DNA from: Pseudomonas sp. QTF5 | Lineage (GTDB): Bacteria > Pseudomonadota > Gammaproteobacteria > Pseudomonadales > Pseudomonadaceae | Reading direction: 5' to 3' | NCBI RefSeq assembly: GCF_000512695.2 | Contig: NZ_AZRW02000001.1 | Location: 228,791 to 292,790, forward strand | Length of the DNA stretch: 64,000 nucleotides | Part shown: piece by piece, positions 36,402 through 44,273 of the stretch | How the letters are laid out: each line of letters begins with the position of its first letter | Position numbering within the stretch: the stretch's first letter is position 1 | The notes under the pieces: model-generated | What the model saw: the letters and a program-made list of their open reading frames with translations, nothing else | Told to the model about the DNA's origin: nothing | Database searches by the model: none | Position numbers and translations under genes: made by a program

Positions 36402-37142
36402 TCAGGGCCTGGCCGTGGCCATGGCTTGCCCCAGCGCGCCGGCAAACTCCTGGTCCTTGTTGGCCTTGACGATGTTTTCCGCGATCTTGAAGAACGGGAA
36501 GATGGTGCGATAACCCGGCGGGCCATCGCTGAAGATGAACACGGGTCGAACAGCATCACCCCACTTCGTGTTCATTCGCTCCCAGACACCCGTCTCATCA
36601 CCGACCACACCACCAAAGAAGCGCCTATTGCCCTTGCTCATGCTGCGCTTGCTGTCCGTGGCGTTGGCCGCATAGCCGCGACCCGACTCGGCCGCGCCTA
36701 AACCGGACAGCACCTTGGTCATCGTCCCCCGCGATACGTTGCCGTACTGATTGAGGAACGATGCAGACGGCAGCGCATATTGGCCTGCCCGCATGATGCC
36801 GCGTGCGATCAGCGACTTTTCAAAGCGCTTATGCGGCCGCAAGCCACCGAACACCGCCTGTTGCAGGTAGGTGTCGGCCGGTATGCCTGACGTCCATTGG
36901 TCCTTGAAATAGACCTGCGCGGGCTTGCCCCTGGTCGTCGCTGCCTTGACAAACAGGCTATTGAGCGTGGTCGGGGTTGGCCGATCCAGGCGCTTTTTCA
37001 GCACCGACAACTCGCCTTCCTTGACCCGCTGGGCCAGGCGCGTCGCGGTGAGGACCAGAGCAAAGGGGATATGCCGCCGCTGCAACTCCATCGCCGACTT
37101 GGTCAGCGGTGCGTCATTGACGCCGATGTCGAGCTTGAACAT
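36402..37142 (-). CDS. Phage protein before terminase, possibly gpZ-like
   Basis: A 246-residue basic protein starting MFKLDIGVNDAPLTKSAMEL. The N-terminal region RRHIPFALVLTATRLAQRVK resembles lambda gpZ-type minor tail proteins, which prepare the tail end for joining. The end reads FPFFKIAENIVKANKDQEF. The distance from the tail genes is unusual, but this position between holin and terminase is common in Pseudomonas prophages. The identity is tentative. Confidence 0.5.
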   Translation of the reverse strand: MFKLDIGVNDAPLTKSAMELQRRHIPFALVLTATRLAQRVKEGELSVLKKRLDRPTPTTLNSLFVKAATTRGKPAQVYFKDQWTSGIPADTYLQQAVFGGLRPHKRFEKSLIARGIMRAGQYALPSASFLNQYGNVSRGTMTKVLSGLGAAESGRGYAANATDSKRSMSKGNRRFFGGVVGDETGVWERMNTKWGDAVRPVFIFSDGPPGYRTIFPFFKIAENIVKANKDQEFAGALGQAMATARP

Positions 37143-37159
37143 TTCCCCCCCTCACCTCC

Positions 37160-37483
37160 CTATGAGTTACGGGAGTTAATACCGGCTTTCTTAGCCAGGA
37201 ACTGGGTGTAAAGACCGCCCGCCACGTCTGCACCGATCACCGCAGTAACGATGCCTAAGCCAGCAGCCAAGTAGATGTTGCTCCACAGCGCCATCGCGAG
37301 CAGCAACGTGGCCATACCCAGTAGGCCAGACGCGAGAAAGCGCAAGGCCACTCTTTGGAGGATCTGCCGAAGCCCAAGGTCGGTTCCGGAAGCCCTTAGC
37401 ATTTCTCCGGACAAACCGGCCATGCTCAATAACACCAACAGCCAAAGGGGGACATCGGCGAGAGCTTGATGCTCTGTATTCAT
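37160..37483 (-). CDS. Phage holin
   Basis: A 107-residue membrane protein started at 37483 (MNTEHQALADVPLWLLVLLS), with GAGG eight bases upstream. Three hydrophobic segments (about 13-30, 47-66 and 70-90) and a charged end (QFLAKKAGINSRN) are visible. It should form the lesions that release the endolysin. Here holin is the first late gene, while endolysin and spanins are at the far end of the operon, 23 kb away. Confidence 0.8.
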   Translation of the reverse strand: MNTEHQALADVPLWLLVLLSMAGLSGEMLRASGTDLGLRQILQRVALRFLASGLLGMATLLLAMALWSNIYLAAGLGIVTAVIGADVAGGLYTQFLAKKAGINSRNS

Positions 37484-37566
37484 CTGTAGTCCTCGAATAG
37501 GTCCGGCCTCCATGTCACTGTCATCCGCTTGAAGCAAAGAGCCAGGCATGGGGCCGAAAAACGAAA

Positions 37567-37627
37567 AAGCCCTGCTCGACGGCAGGGCTTATAAATGGGA
37601 ACAAAAAACCCGACTCGATGGCCGGGT
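37567..37627 (-). terminator. Two tandem terminators between Q-like gene and holin
   Basis: Stem 1 (37567-37590) pairs AAGCCCTGC with GCAGGGCTT; the minus strand continues TTTCG. Stem 2 (37607-37627) pairs AACCCG with CGGGTT and is followed by TTTTTTG. Both act on minus-strand transcripts leaving the Q-like gene, which fits a late transcript that needs antitermination. Confidence 0.8.
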
Positions 37628-37739
37628 TCTTGAAAGCGTCTAGCTGCGTTCACAGCAATACACGCTGCTATAAAAACAAATCTATTCCGCGCGGAAAAGG
37701 TCTTTTTTCGGGTGGCTAAAAACGGTTTCGCTACTCACG

Positions 37740-38129
37740 TCAAGCAGCTGCTCTGATGTCACTCACAGCGCAGTCAATCCAAGCAGCCCCTGCCCTTGCC
37801 AACTCTCTGGCCTTGCCTTCGCTAATGCCATAGTGCTTGCCCACACGAACCATCGGCCATTTCGCACCGAAATATAGCCAGATTATGTCGCCCATCTGCT
37901 GATCTCGCAGTGACAACCTGGCAACTGCATGGTCAATCGCAATCGCCCAATCGTCCGTGATGCAATAGTTCTTGCTCGCCACCGGCTGTGCTACCGCTTG
38001 GCGCATTAGCGCGAGAGTCGGTGATGTGTAACCAGGCACTCCCATTCCATCCATCCGCCACCAGCCCCACTGCTCAAGTAGGTATTCGGTGTCTCCCAAT
38101 GGTCGACCTGCCGGCTTTCGAATCATCAT
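37740..38129 (-). CDS. Q-like late antitermination protein
   Basis: A 129-residue protein starting MMIRKPAGRPLGDTEYLLEQ. The stretch WGWWRMDGMGVPGYTSPTLA and a C-terminal helix-turn-helix-like VRVGKHYGISEGKARELARA match phage antiterminators of the Q type often found in Pseudomonas prophages. It lies at the end of the early operon, directly before tandem terminators and the late genes. By analogy it modifies RNA polymerase to read through those terminators. Confidence 0.7.
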   Translation of the reverse strand: MMIRKPAGRPLGDTEYLLEQWGWWRMDGMGVPGYTSPTLALMRQAVAQPVASKNYCITDDWAIAIDHAVARLSLRDQQMGDIIWLYFGAKWPMVRVGKHYGISEGKARELARAGAAWIDCAVSDIRAAA

Positions 38130-38133
38130 GCTC

Positions 38134-38448
38134 TCAATCCCCTGTGTAATTTGTGCCGCCCGCCCCCAGGCGGTTCGATTTTTCGTGTAGTGACATGGCT
38201 ACGTTGGCCGAGGCCTTCAATGCCGCAATTTCACGCTGCGTCTGCTGCAGCTTGAAACTTAACTGGGTAACCAACTCGTCTGAGGAAAGCACCAACTTAC
38301 TACCCCTAACAACCCAACCTGAGCCGTTGCAATCAGTGCAAACCAGCTCATAAAACACCCCTTTCACTACCGCTCTCCCCTCGCAGATCGAGCAAGACTC
38401 CAGCTCGATCCGCTCTCGCTTAAAGCCAGGCACCCGTGCCTTCTGCAT
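38134..38448 (-). CDS. Zinc-finger phage protein
   Basis: A 104-residue protein starting MQKARVPGFKRERIELESCS. Two CxxC pairs (CSICEG and CTDCNGSGW) form a DnaJ-like zinc motif, followed by a coiled-coil (QLSFKLQQTQREIAALKASA). The start has GAGG nine bases upstream and overlaps the internal recombinase end by 29 bases. Such proteins are common between replication and Q genes; the role is unknown. Confidence 0.7.
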   Translation of the reverse strand: MQKARVPGFKRERIELESCSICEGRAVVKGVFYELVCTDCNGSGWVVRGSKLVLSSDELVTQLSFKLQQTQREIAALKASANVAMSLHEKSNRLGAGGTNYTGD

Positions 38449-39748
38449 GATTTGAAACCTCGCCTATGGTTGATTCTTGATTAGCCTTGCAGGCGTTGTC
38501 CTGTGCGGCCTCCAGAGGTTTACCGGAATCTCCGAATCTAACGCCGGTCAACATATGAATCTGGTCAAAGCCCTTCGTATCTAGATGCGCGTGCCACTGC
38601 TCCAGGGCATCCCGCTTGCGAGCCATCACGTCCGACTGGATGTACACCTTCACGTTGTGGCCCATCGCGTGATTAATCAGCAGCTCACCGATCAGGTGGT
38701 CGATGCCAATATCGGCCCATCCAGTCCGAGCCACTTTGCGCAGGTCGTGGCTGGTCCACTCGCCCTGACCCAGACGGGTGAATACGGCGCTGGCTTGCCC
38801 TTCACTGAGCGCTTTGCCATTACGTGCAGGGAACAGAAACTGGCCGTCATAACCATGGGCCTGCTGACTCTCGCGGTACCGGATAAGGATCTTGCACACC
38901 TGCTCAGTCAGCGGCAGATGGTGCTCAACTCGGGTCTTGGTGTGCTCGGCCGGAATGAACCACTCACGCTCAGCCAAGCTGATGTGCGACCAGCGAGCCA
39001 TGCGGGTTTCCCCGATGCGCGTGCCGTGGCAGAGCATCATCAGCGCAAGCATGGCGTCAGGCTGATTAGTGGTTATGACCCGGGCCAATTGATCCAGCAG
39101 TTCCTGCAACTGGACACCACGCAAGCGGGACGGCTTGACCTTGATCTTGGTCTTTGAAAAGTCGCTGAACTTGATGCCCTCCAGCGGATTGTTTGTGATC
39201 AGGTCCAGAGCGAAGGCCTTGCGGCACGCCACCACCAGCAGACCGAAAATCAGCCGCACGAAGTCGAGCGAAAGTGTTTCCTGCAGCGGCCACATGAGCT
39301 GACTGTCGAGGGTTGCCTTACTGATGTCGGTCAGCGGCAGGCCGCCCAGGCGCGGGATCAGATGGCATTTGATCGCCGAGGCGCCGGTCTTCTTGCGCTT
39401 ATCGGATAGGTTGCGGTCGCGGGCCATGCGCTCTGCGTACCAGTCCAGCAGCTCACCGGTGGTGACCCACTTCGAAATGGTCGAACCTTCACCGGCGGCG
39501 ACGCGCAGGCGAGTGGCCGGCAGCACAGCAACGATTTGCTTGGTGCTAAGGTCCGGGAATCCGCCGATACGGTGCCAGGTGCGCTTGCTGAGCAAATACC
39601 AGGAGCCTCGGGCGCGGTTCTTCGCGAAACGGAAGTGCAACGCCGGGTGGCTGGCATCCCGCAGATCGCGGATGTGAAGCTTCTTGGCGTTTCGCTCGAT
39701 CTCGGCATCCGACAACTTCACGGTTAGAGTTTTGATTTCAGCACTCAT
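38420..39748 (-). CDS. Second tyrosine recombinase inside the early operon
   Basis: A 442-residue integrase-family protein starting MSAEIKTLTVKLSDAEIERN with GGAGG seven bases upstream. The catalytic residues are Arg244 in LCHGTRIGETRM, His334 and Arg337 in WTSHDLRKVA, a His at 360 or 364, and Tyr369 in VKVYIQS. It differs from the attachment integrase (53426-54619) in sequence and in place: it is co-transcribed with replication genes on the minus strand. It could resolve multimers, invert or integrate DNA at another site. No recognisable target site is visible nearby. Confidence 0.88.
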   Translation of the reverse strand: MSAEIKTLTVKLSDAEIERNAKKLHIRDLRDASHPALHFRFAKNRARGSWYLLSKRTWHRIGGFPDLSTKQIVAVLPATRLRVAAGEGSTISKWVTTGELLDWYAERMARDRNLSDKRKKTGASAIKCHLIPRLGGLPLTDISKATLDSQLMWPLQETLSLDFVRLIFGLLVVACRKAFALDLITNNPLEGIKFSDFSKTKIKVKPSRLRGVQLQELLDQLARVITTNQPDAMLALMMLCHGTRIGETRMARWSHISLAEREWFIPAEHTKTRVEHHLPLTEQVCKILIRYRESQQAHGYDGQFLFPARNGKALSEGQASAVFTRLGQGEWTSHDLRKVARTGWADIGIDHLIGELLINHAMGHNVKVYIQSDVMARKRDALEQWHAHLDTKGFDQIHMLTGVRFGDSGKPLEAAQDNACKANQESTIGEVSNHAEGTGAWL

Positions 39749-39954
39749 ACAGAGGCCTCCTTTTTAGCAAGCAGATCGACCACCTGGAACGTACCTGGCC
39801 ACATCCTCGCACCGTAGATTTTCGCCATGTCTTCTTGGGCGAAGAGCGCGACGGCATGGTCTGGATACGAACCGAGGTCCATTTTGAAAGAGCAGCAGTG
39901 CACGGCGTACCGATAGAGAGCTGGGTCTGGCACAGCAAGTATTGGATCAGCCAC
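39745..39954 (-). CDS. Small hypothetical protein, GTG start, between replication P and recombinase
   Basis: A 69-residue protein. I start it at the GTG at 39954 (VADPILAVPDPALYRYAVHC) because GGAGGT lies seven bases upstream, within the end of the preceding gene. It reads KMDLGSYPDHAVALFAQEDM AKIYGARM and ends with a 4-base overlap into the recombinase gene. The upstream part of the same open frame, to 40506, is only the shadow of the P-like gene. No function is known to me. Confidence 0.6.
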   Translation of the reverse strand: MADPILAVPDPALYRYAVHCCSFKMDLGSYPDHAVALFAQEDMAKIYGARMWPGTFQVVDLLAKKEASV

Positions 39955-40627
39955 GGGCAGCACCTCCACGCTGAGCTCGTAGCAACGCAAGAGCGCCGTT
40001 ACCAACCTCAGGGGTGATGCTTCGACCGGGAGCGGGCAACTGCGCAACGGGAACAGGTGGTAGAGCTTCGCCGCGCCAAATCTTCCGGCACTGCTCCAGA
40101 TACTTCTGTTCGAAGCGGAGGATGCCCAGCTCCCGGCTGAGTGATTGCAGACTGTGAAAGCCAGCTGCAGCCGTGGCGTGATAAATCGCCGGATGGAACC
40201 ACTTACCCCTCCCTTCCATGCCTGGGTGCGAGTTGCGGAGCGCTTGTGAGTAAGCGATCTCGACGCCGGGAAGGCCCAGACCCTCCGGAGCAAAACACCA
40301 GCTGACAAAAACACCTGGAGCCGGCACGAAAGCAGACTTGCTGGCACTGACGACGCGCATCCCATGACGTATCTGTTCCATCGAATGAATCCCGGAGCGC
40401 ATGAACTCGGCGAGCCATTCAAGCTTGGACGCATCCATGATCTGTTGGTTGGGCCAAGACTGACGCCACGCACCGCAGGCACCCTGCAACCGAAGAAAAA
40501 GTTCATCGATCACTTTCTGGGTCGCTGGATCAATTTCAACCGCGCCAGTAGGTTCCGGGGTGTATGTGTAGCTCGGGTCTGTTTTGCGTGTGGCCACAAG
40601 GTAGCCCGCTCGTTTCGGTCCATTCAC
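39947..40627 (-). CDS. Replication protein P (lambda P-like)
   Basis: A 226-residue protein starting MNGPKRAGYLVATRKTDPSY. The stretch VIDELFLRLQGACGAWRQSW and EWLAEFMRSGIHSMEQIRHG matches phage replication P, which loads the host DnaB helicase at the phage origin. It overlaps the O-like gene by 4 bases, the usual O-P order. Confidence 0.88.
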   Translation of the reverse strand: MNGPKRAGYLVATRKTDPSYTYTPEPTGAVEIDPATQKVIDELFLRLQGACGAWRQSWPNQQIMDASKLEWLAEFMRSGIHSMEQIRHGMRVVSASKSAFVPAPGVFVSWCFAPEGLGLPGVEIAYSQALRNSHPGMEGRGKWFHPAIYHATAAAGFHSLQSLSRELGILRFEQKYLEQCRKIWRGEALPPVPVAQLPAPGRSITPEVGNGALALLRAQRGGAARG

Positions 40628-41412
40628 AACACCACCCCCTTGGCAGCCCAGTTGCCTTCAGCAGCTGGCTCAACTCCGACTGCGTTGCCAGCGGCAAGTA
40701 CCCGCTCACGTTTAATCCAACTCATCAATCGGAAGCACCACCCCCCAGCGCTCTCAACGGTGGAGGGCTTGGCCACGTAGAAACCCTTGAAACCGGCGAT
40801 CCGTTCCGAAGTTACGGAATCAGCCGGCAAACCAGCAATGGCGAGTTGATCAGCCAGAGCGTTCTCTGCTGGCTCCCAGGTGGCGAACATGGCAAAGCGT
40901 TGGCGAGCATCGACAAGCTCAAGTGCTTTTCGATCTTGCTCGGCGATGACCTCCGCAATCTCGCGCTGCTGCTCTTCGGTTACTTGATGGTTAAGTGACG
41001 TATTGGGTGCAGCTGCTGCACCCCGTTCTGTCGTGAGATGCACCCCGTTCTGTTCTGAGCTGCACCCCGTGCTGTCATTTGCACCCCGCTTTATACGAGG
41101 TGCAGCATTTGCACCCCGTGAGAGCTGAAGGTCATACACCGTTGGCCGACGATCACGGCGATCGATATAGGCGGCAGCAATAGCTTGATTGCCTTCCTTG
41201 ATCAGACCTAACGCCTCCAACTCGTCCAGCTTGGAGCGGACGGTACGTTCAGAAAGACCGGTGTCACTGCTGAGGGTTAACGCTGACGGGAAGGCGCCAC
41301 GGCCATCACTGCCGGCGTAGTTGGCCAAGCACAGCAAGACATGCCGGGCGGCTGGATTTTCGAGTGATGCTTTGGGCAAAGCGAGCGCCCAGGTCATTGC
41401 TTGAACGCTCAC
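40624..41412 (-). CDS. Replication initiator, lambda O-like with winged helix
   Basis: A 262-residue protein started with GTG at 41412, which overlaps the Rha stop and has AAGGA eight bases upstream. Residues 15-80 form a winged helix (RHVLLCLANYAGSDGRGAFP, SLSSDTGLSERTVRSKLDEL). A variable middle and a C-terminal region (FKGFYVAKPSTVESAGGWCF) follow. The middle carries near-repeated codings of CTPxGAN (RGANAAPRIKRGANDS), with a repeated TGCACCCCG unit at the DNA level (41026-41118), which may be the origin iterons as in lambda O. Confidence 0.75.
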   Translation of the reverse strand: MSVQAMTWALALPKASLENPAARHVLLCLANYAGSDGRGAFPSALTLSSDTGLSERTVRSKLDELEALGLIKEGNQAIAAAYIDRRDRRPTVYDLQLSRGANAAPRIKRGANDSTGCSSEQNGVHLTTERGAAAAPNTSLNHQVTEEQQREIAEVIAEQDRKALELVDARQRFAMFATWEPAENALADQLAIAGLPADSVTSERIAGFKGFYVAKPSTVESAGGWCFRLMSWIKRERVLAAGNAVGVEPAAEGNWAAKGVVL

Positions 41413-42110
41413 AGCGCGATTCCTTGAATTTGTTCAGCCAACGCAACGATGCCGCGACGGGTCACCATCACTTGTTCAACGACTTTCAGCTCCTGCCCTT
41501 CCCCATCCCCCACCTTGACCAACTTGTGCTCGAGCAAGCCGGAAGATAGGCGTGGCTGGTAGGCAGACCATCCGGAGAAGTTCGTGCGGCGATAGATCCA
41601 GCGGTTGTCCTTCATCCACTTGAACAGCTTCAGCGGGCCAACGCCGAGTTGCTTCGCGGCATTGGTGATGCAAATGGCGTCTTGGGTATTGGCGAGACGA
41701 TTCAGGGCCTCGACCTTGAGCGACTGCTTTTGGATGACCGCCTGGAGTTCGAGATTCTGTTCAGCCTGCAATGCGGCAAAACGCAAAGCCTCGGGCAAGT
41801 TGGTTGGAATCGAAACATCGTGTCGTGACACGTTTTCGAGTTCGCGCAAACGTGTCACGACACGATGACGAAGCGGAATGCTGTAACCGGTGAGTAGCGT
41901 CTCAGTGACGCCGCGATCAATGACGTACTCGGTCTGGCTGCGATTGAGGTCGTCGAGATAGATGCGCTCAAAACTGAGCGGATCTAAATTGAGTGCCCGC
42001 AGGATCTTCAGAGTGTCCCGCTTGACGTTCTTGTGTTCCTTTTCGCAGAGCCGGGCAATCTCCCGGCTCGACATGGTGACCGTATTGCTTGGAGCAACGA
42101 TCGTGTTCAT
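41409..42110 (-). CDS. Rha-family regulator with KilAC domain (antirepressor)
   Basis: A 233-residue protein starting MNTIVAPSNTVTMSSREIAR. The N-terminal Rha domain reads IARLCEKEHKNVKRDTLKIL and DDLNRSQTEYVIDRGVTETL. A coiled middle (EALRFAALQAEQNLELQAVI) leads to a KilAC domain (ITNAAKQLGVGPLKLFKWMK, DNRWIYRR). Such proteins act as phage antirepressors or regulators of the lytic choice. It heads the replication block. Confidence 0.88.
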   Translation of the reverse strand: MNTIVAPSNTVTMSSREIARLCEKEHKNVKRDTLKILRALNLDPLSFERIYLDDLNRSQTEYVIDRGVTETLLTGYSIPLRHRVVTRLRELENVSRHDVSIPTNLPEALRFAALQAEQNLELQAVIQKQSLKVEALNRLANTQDAICITNAAKQLGVGPLKLFKWMKDNRWIYRRTNFSGWSAYQPRLSSGLLEHKLVKVGDGEGQELKVVEQVMVTRRGIVALAEQIQGIAL

Positions 42111-42143
42111 AATGGGCTCACATTGTTTTATCGTTGTTGAAAG

Positions 42144-42163
42144 AACCGGGTTGCAGCCCGGTT
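42144..42163 (+). terminator. Hairpin with plus-strand T tract upstream of rha
   Basis: AACCGGG and CCCGGTT form a 7-bp stem with TTGCAG loop, followed by TTTTT on the plus strand. On the minus strand it lies in the rha leader with TTCTTTC behind it. It may stop antisense transcription coming out of the rha region or attenuate rha. Confidence 0.6.
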
Positions 42164-42256
42164 TTTTTATGCCTGCGATTTACCGGCACTACTAAGGTCT
42201 GAACCTCGCTGGTACGCTGCAAAGTTCTTACGCAAAGCAGTTACCAGGAGATTCAG

Positions 42257-42577
42257 ATGGAACGGATGGGAATCAGTGCCGTAGGCATGTTGTGGTTCAG
42301 GAACACGGCTCAATACGCTGAGTACATCGCGATTTTCGAAGACTCGACCGTGATGCCCACCAGCTACTCCAAGTGGCAAAAACGTGCGACAGAGATGTAC
42401 GAGAACATCCTGCGCAAAGGCGGGGTTGTCATAAAAGTTCACGCAAGCCCGGATGAGTTCAGAGCCTGGTGTGTGTCGAACGGCAAAGGGCTCAATGCCG
42501 ATGGTCGAATGGGTTTCGCAGCCTTCAAGGCTGCTGAAAAGATCAGACAAACTCATGCCGGACATGAAGACGCTTGA
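42257..42577 (+). CDS. Conserved hypothetical phage protein, isolated plus-strand gene
   Basis: A 106-residue protein starting MERMGISAVGMLWFRNTAQY, with AGGAG eight bases upstream. The pattern YAEYIAIFEDSTVMPTSYSK, followed by GVVIKVHASPDEFRAWC, is one I associate with small conserved Pseudomonas proteins of unknown function. It lies alone on the plus strand between CII-like and Rha genes, against the surrounding operon. A minus-strand ORF over the same bases lacks a good start and composition. Confidence 0.72.
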   Translation: MERMGISAVGMLWFRNTAQYAEYIAIFEDSTVMPTSYSKWQKRATEMYENILRKGGVVIKVHASPDEFRAWCVSNGKGLNADGRMGFAAFKAAEKIRQTHAGHEDA

Positions 42578-42608
42578 GCCTTCTTGGCGCAGCTCGATCT
42601 GCGCCATA

Positions 42609-43031
42609 TCAGGCTGCCCTCAGTGATTCGCGCAAAACTTGAAGCGCATCTATTGCCTCGAGGATCGCTTTCTCCCCTTGAGCCTTTTCGTGCTGACTGA
42701 TGTGGTTGTCTGCGGTTGCATCGAAAATCAATCGACCCACGTCGCCGCACTCGGCGGAGAGATGACCCAGCGCGACCATCAGCGGCTTAGCGACTGGCTT
42801 CTCGCGAGCCACTAGGTCGAAACCGAATTGGTCGGCGAGCGCCATCAACGGGCGCATGTCTTGGGTGTGAAGCAGCACGCCGAACAAATGTTCAATGGTC
42901 AGGTGATGCGCGGCGTTGTCCGGATTCGAGCGCTGAAGCAGGCTCACGTGTGCCATGCACATTTTCCCCGCCAGTTCCTCTGCCCCGCTTTCCTTGACGG
43001 TGGTGTGGCAAGCCCTCAAGAAATCTTCCAT
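42609..43031 (-). CDS. CII-like regulatory protein (CP76 family)
   Basis: A 140-residue protein started at 43031 (MEDFLRACHTTVKESGAEEL) where GAGG lies eight bases upstream. The stretch VSLLQRSNPDNAAHHLTIEH and the glutamate-rich end match phage CII/CP76 proteins, which help choose lysogeny. It lies between Cro-like and Rha genes, 66 bp after cro, as expected. Confidence 0.85.
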   Translation of the reverse strand: MEDFLRACHTTVKESGAEELAGKMCMAHVSLLQRSNPDNAAHHLTIEHLFGVLLHTQDMRPLMALADQFGFDLVAREKPVAKPLMVALGHLSAECGDVGRLIFDATADNHISQHEKAQGEKAILEAIDALQVLRESLRAA

Positions 43032-43097
43032 TCGTAAAACCTCAAATTTGTTTCCGTGGAGCCCTTGCAGGGCTTGAGCGATCATTTGTTCAGCGAG

Positions 43098-43307
43098 TTA
43101 GGCGGCCGTGTCGTTGAGCGCTTGGGCCGGGTCGTCTTCGCGCCGAGCAACCAGCGCGCCGCCTGACTCTTTCTCCAGAACGCACTGCATTGGGTAAGAA
43201 AACCCGCCCGCTGTACGGCATTGCGATACCCGGCTACCAGTAACGCGAAGGGCGTCCCCGATAGCGCGGCCGGTGCGGAAATGTTTCAGGGCTTCGTCGT
43301 AGGTCAT
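43098..43307 (-). CDS. Cro-like repressor
   Basis: A 69-residue protein started at 43307 (MTYDEALKHFRTGRAIGDAL) with GGAG eight bases upstream. The helix-turn-helix YDEALKHFRTGRAIGDALRV TGSRVSQCRTAGG fits Cro/YdaS-type repressors. It is divergent from CI across an 89-bp operator region. Confidence 0.82.
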   Translation of the reverse strand: MTYDEALKHFRTGRAIGDALRVTGSRVSQCRTAGGFSYPMQCVLEKESGGALVARREDDPAQALNDTAA

Positions 43308-43365
43308 GGGGTTGTCTCCATTGTCTTCGTCGAGTTTAGAGTTCTTAACAATACAAGGCAAGTTA

Positions 43366-43387
43366 TCTAAACAGTGAATTGTTTAGA
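43366..43387. promoter_or_regulatory. CI/Cro operator region
   Basis: TCTAAACA and TGTTTAGA form a perfect 8-bp inverted repeat with a six-base spacer just before the CI start. A further half site GTTTAGA lies at 43334-43340. The low GC of this divergent gap fits a bidirectional promoter. Confidence 0.7.
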
Positions 43388-43396
43388 ATCCTAAAT

Positions 43397-44209
43397 ATGG
43401 AATTTAAAGATCGCGTGACCGCGCGCATGAGGGAGCTGAACCTCAGCGCTACAGACATCAGCAAGCTGACTGGCGTGTCAAAGGCCACGGTCAGCTTTTG
43501 GGTGAGCGGAACAAACGGTGCAAAGGGTAAAAACTTGCTTTCCCTGGCACGCGCACTTGGTTGCTCGCCTGACTGGCTATCTGAAGGCACCGGCTCGCCA
43601 GACGTTTCCTCGTCCGAAAGCCGATTGGATTCCGGCGCATCTGCCGCTGACATGGTCAAGCAGATGCTCGCAAAACAAGGGAAGTCTCTACCCGAGGCTG
43701 CGCGTCAACGCTTGCTTGCGGCGGCTGAGGCCAACGATGGCGGTGGTGTAATCGATCTCGACTATTACCGCCCCGGCGTTGTAGGCGACGAGGTATGGAT
43801 CGCGCATTACGACGTCCGTGCGGCAATGGGTGGCGGGCAGATCCCTCACGACTACCCTGAGATGTTTCAGGACGTGCGCGTTAGTCCCCAGCACCTGCGC
43901 GAGATGGGTGTCGAGTTCAAAGAGCATTTCCATCTGAAGATGGTGACAGGCTGGGGGCAATCGATGGCGCCCACGATCAAACACCGCGACCCGCTCCTGG
44001 TCGATGTCAGTGTCCGCGAGTTCGCCGGCGATGGGATCTACATGTTCTCTTGGGAGGGCCATCTCTACATCAAGCGCCTTCAGTGGATTGGCGATGATCA
44101 GATCAAGATGATTTCTGATAACGAAAGGCATCAGCCGCAGACGATCAGGGCGGACGAGACTTACATCCACGCCCGGGTGCTGCTGGTGTGGAATGCACAC
44201 CTGGTTTAA
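43397..44209 (+). CDS. CI-type phage repressor (HTH plus S24 peptidase)
   Basis: A 270-residue protein started at 43397 (MEFKDRVTARMRELNLSATD). The N-terminal helix-turn-helix is TDISKLTGVSKATVSFWVSG (residues 19-38). The C-terminal S24/LexA-like peptidase has Ser189 in GQSMAP and Lys226 in HLYIKRLQ. A likely autocleavage region is RAAMGGGQ (141-148). It keeps the lytic operon off and should be cut after RecA activation. This links the prophage to DNA damage. Confidence 0.94.
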   Translation: MEFKDRVTARMRELNLSATDISKLTGVSKATVSFWVSGTNGAKGKNLLSLARALGCSPDWLSEGTGSPDVSSSESRLDSGASAADMVKQMLAKQGKSLPEAARQRLLAAAEANDGGGVIDLDYYRPGVVGDEVWIAHYDVRAAMGGGQIPHDYPEMFQDVRVSPQHLREMGVEFKEHFHLKMVTGWGQSMAPTIKHRDPLLVDVSVREFAGDGIYMFSWEGHLYIKRLQWIGDDQIKMISDNERHQPQTIRADETYIHARVLLVWNAHLV

Positions 44210-44273
44210 TTCCGCGGAAGTCGTGCATTGCTGCTTTTAAGAATCTCCAAAAATTTTCAAATGGCGGCCGGAT

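Noticed and set aside
12830..37483. R-type pyocin (tailocin) instead of a phage
   Set aside because: Terminase, portal, capsid, decoration and head-tail joining genes are all present, as are integrase and att sites.
39745..40506. 253-codon minus-strand frame over the P-like gene
   Set aside because: Only the last 69 codons, from the GTG at 39954, have a ribosome site and lie free of the P gene; the rest is a shadow.
42167..42607. 146-codon minus-strand ORF between CII-like and Rha
   Set aside because: It covers the better-supported plus-strand gene at 42257-42577, which has a strong ribosome site and natural composition.
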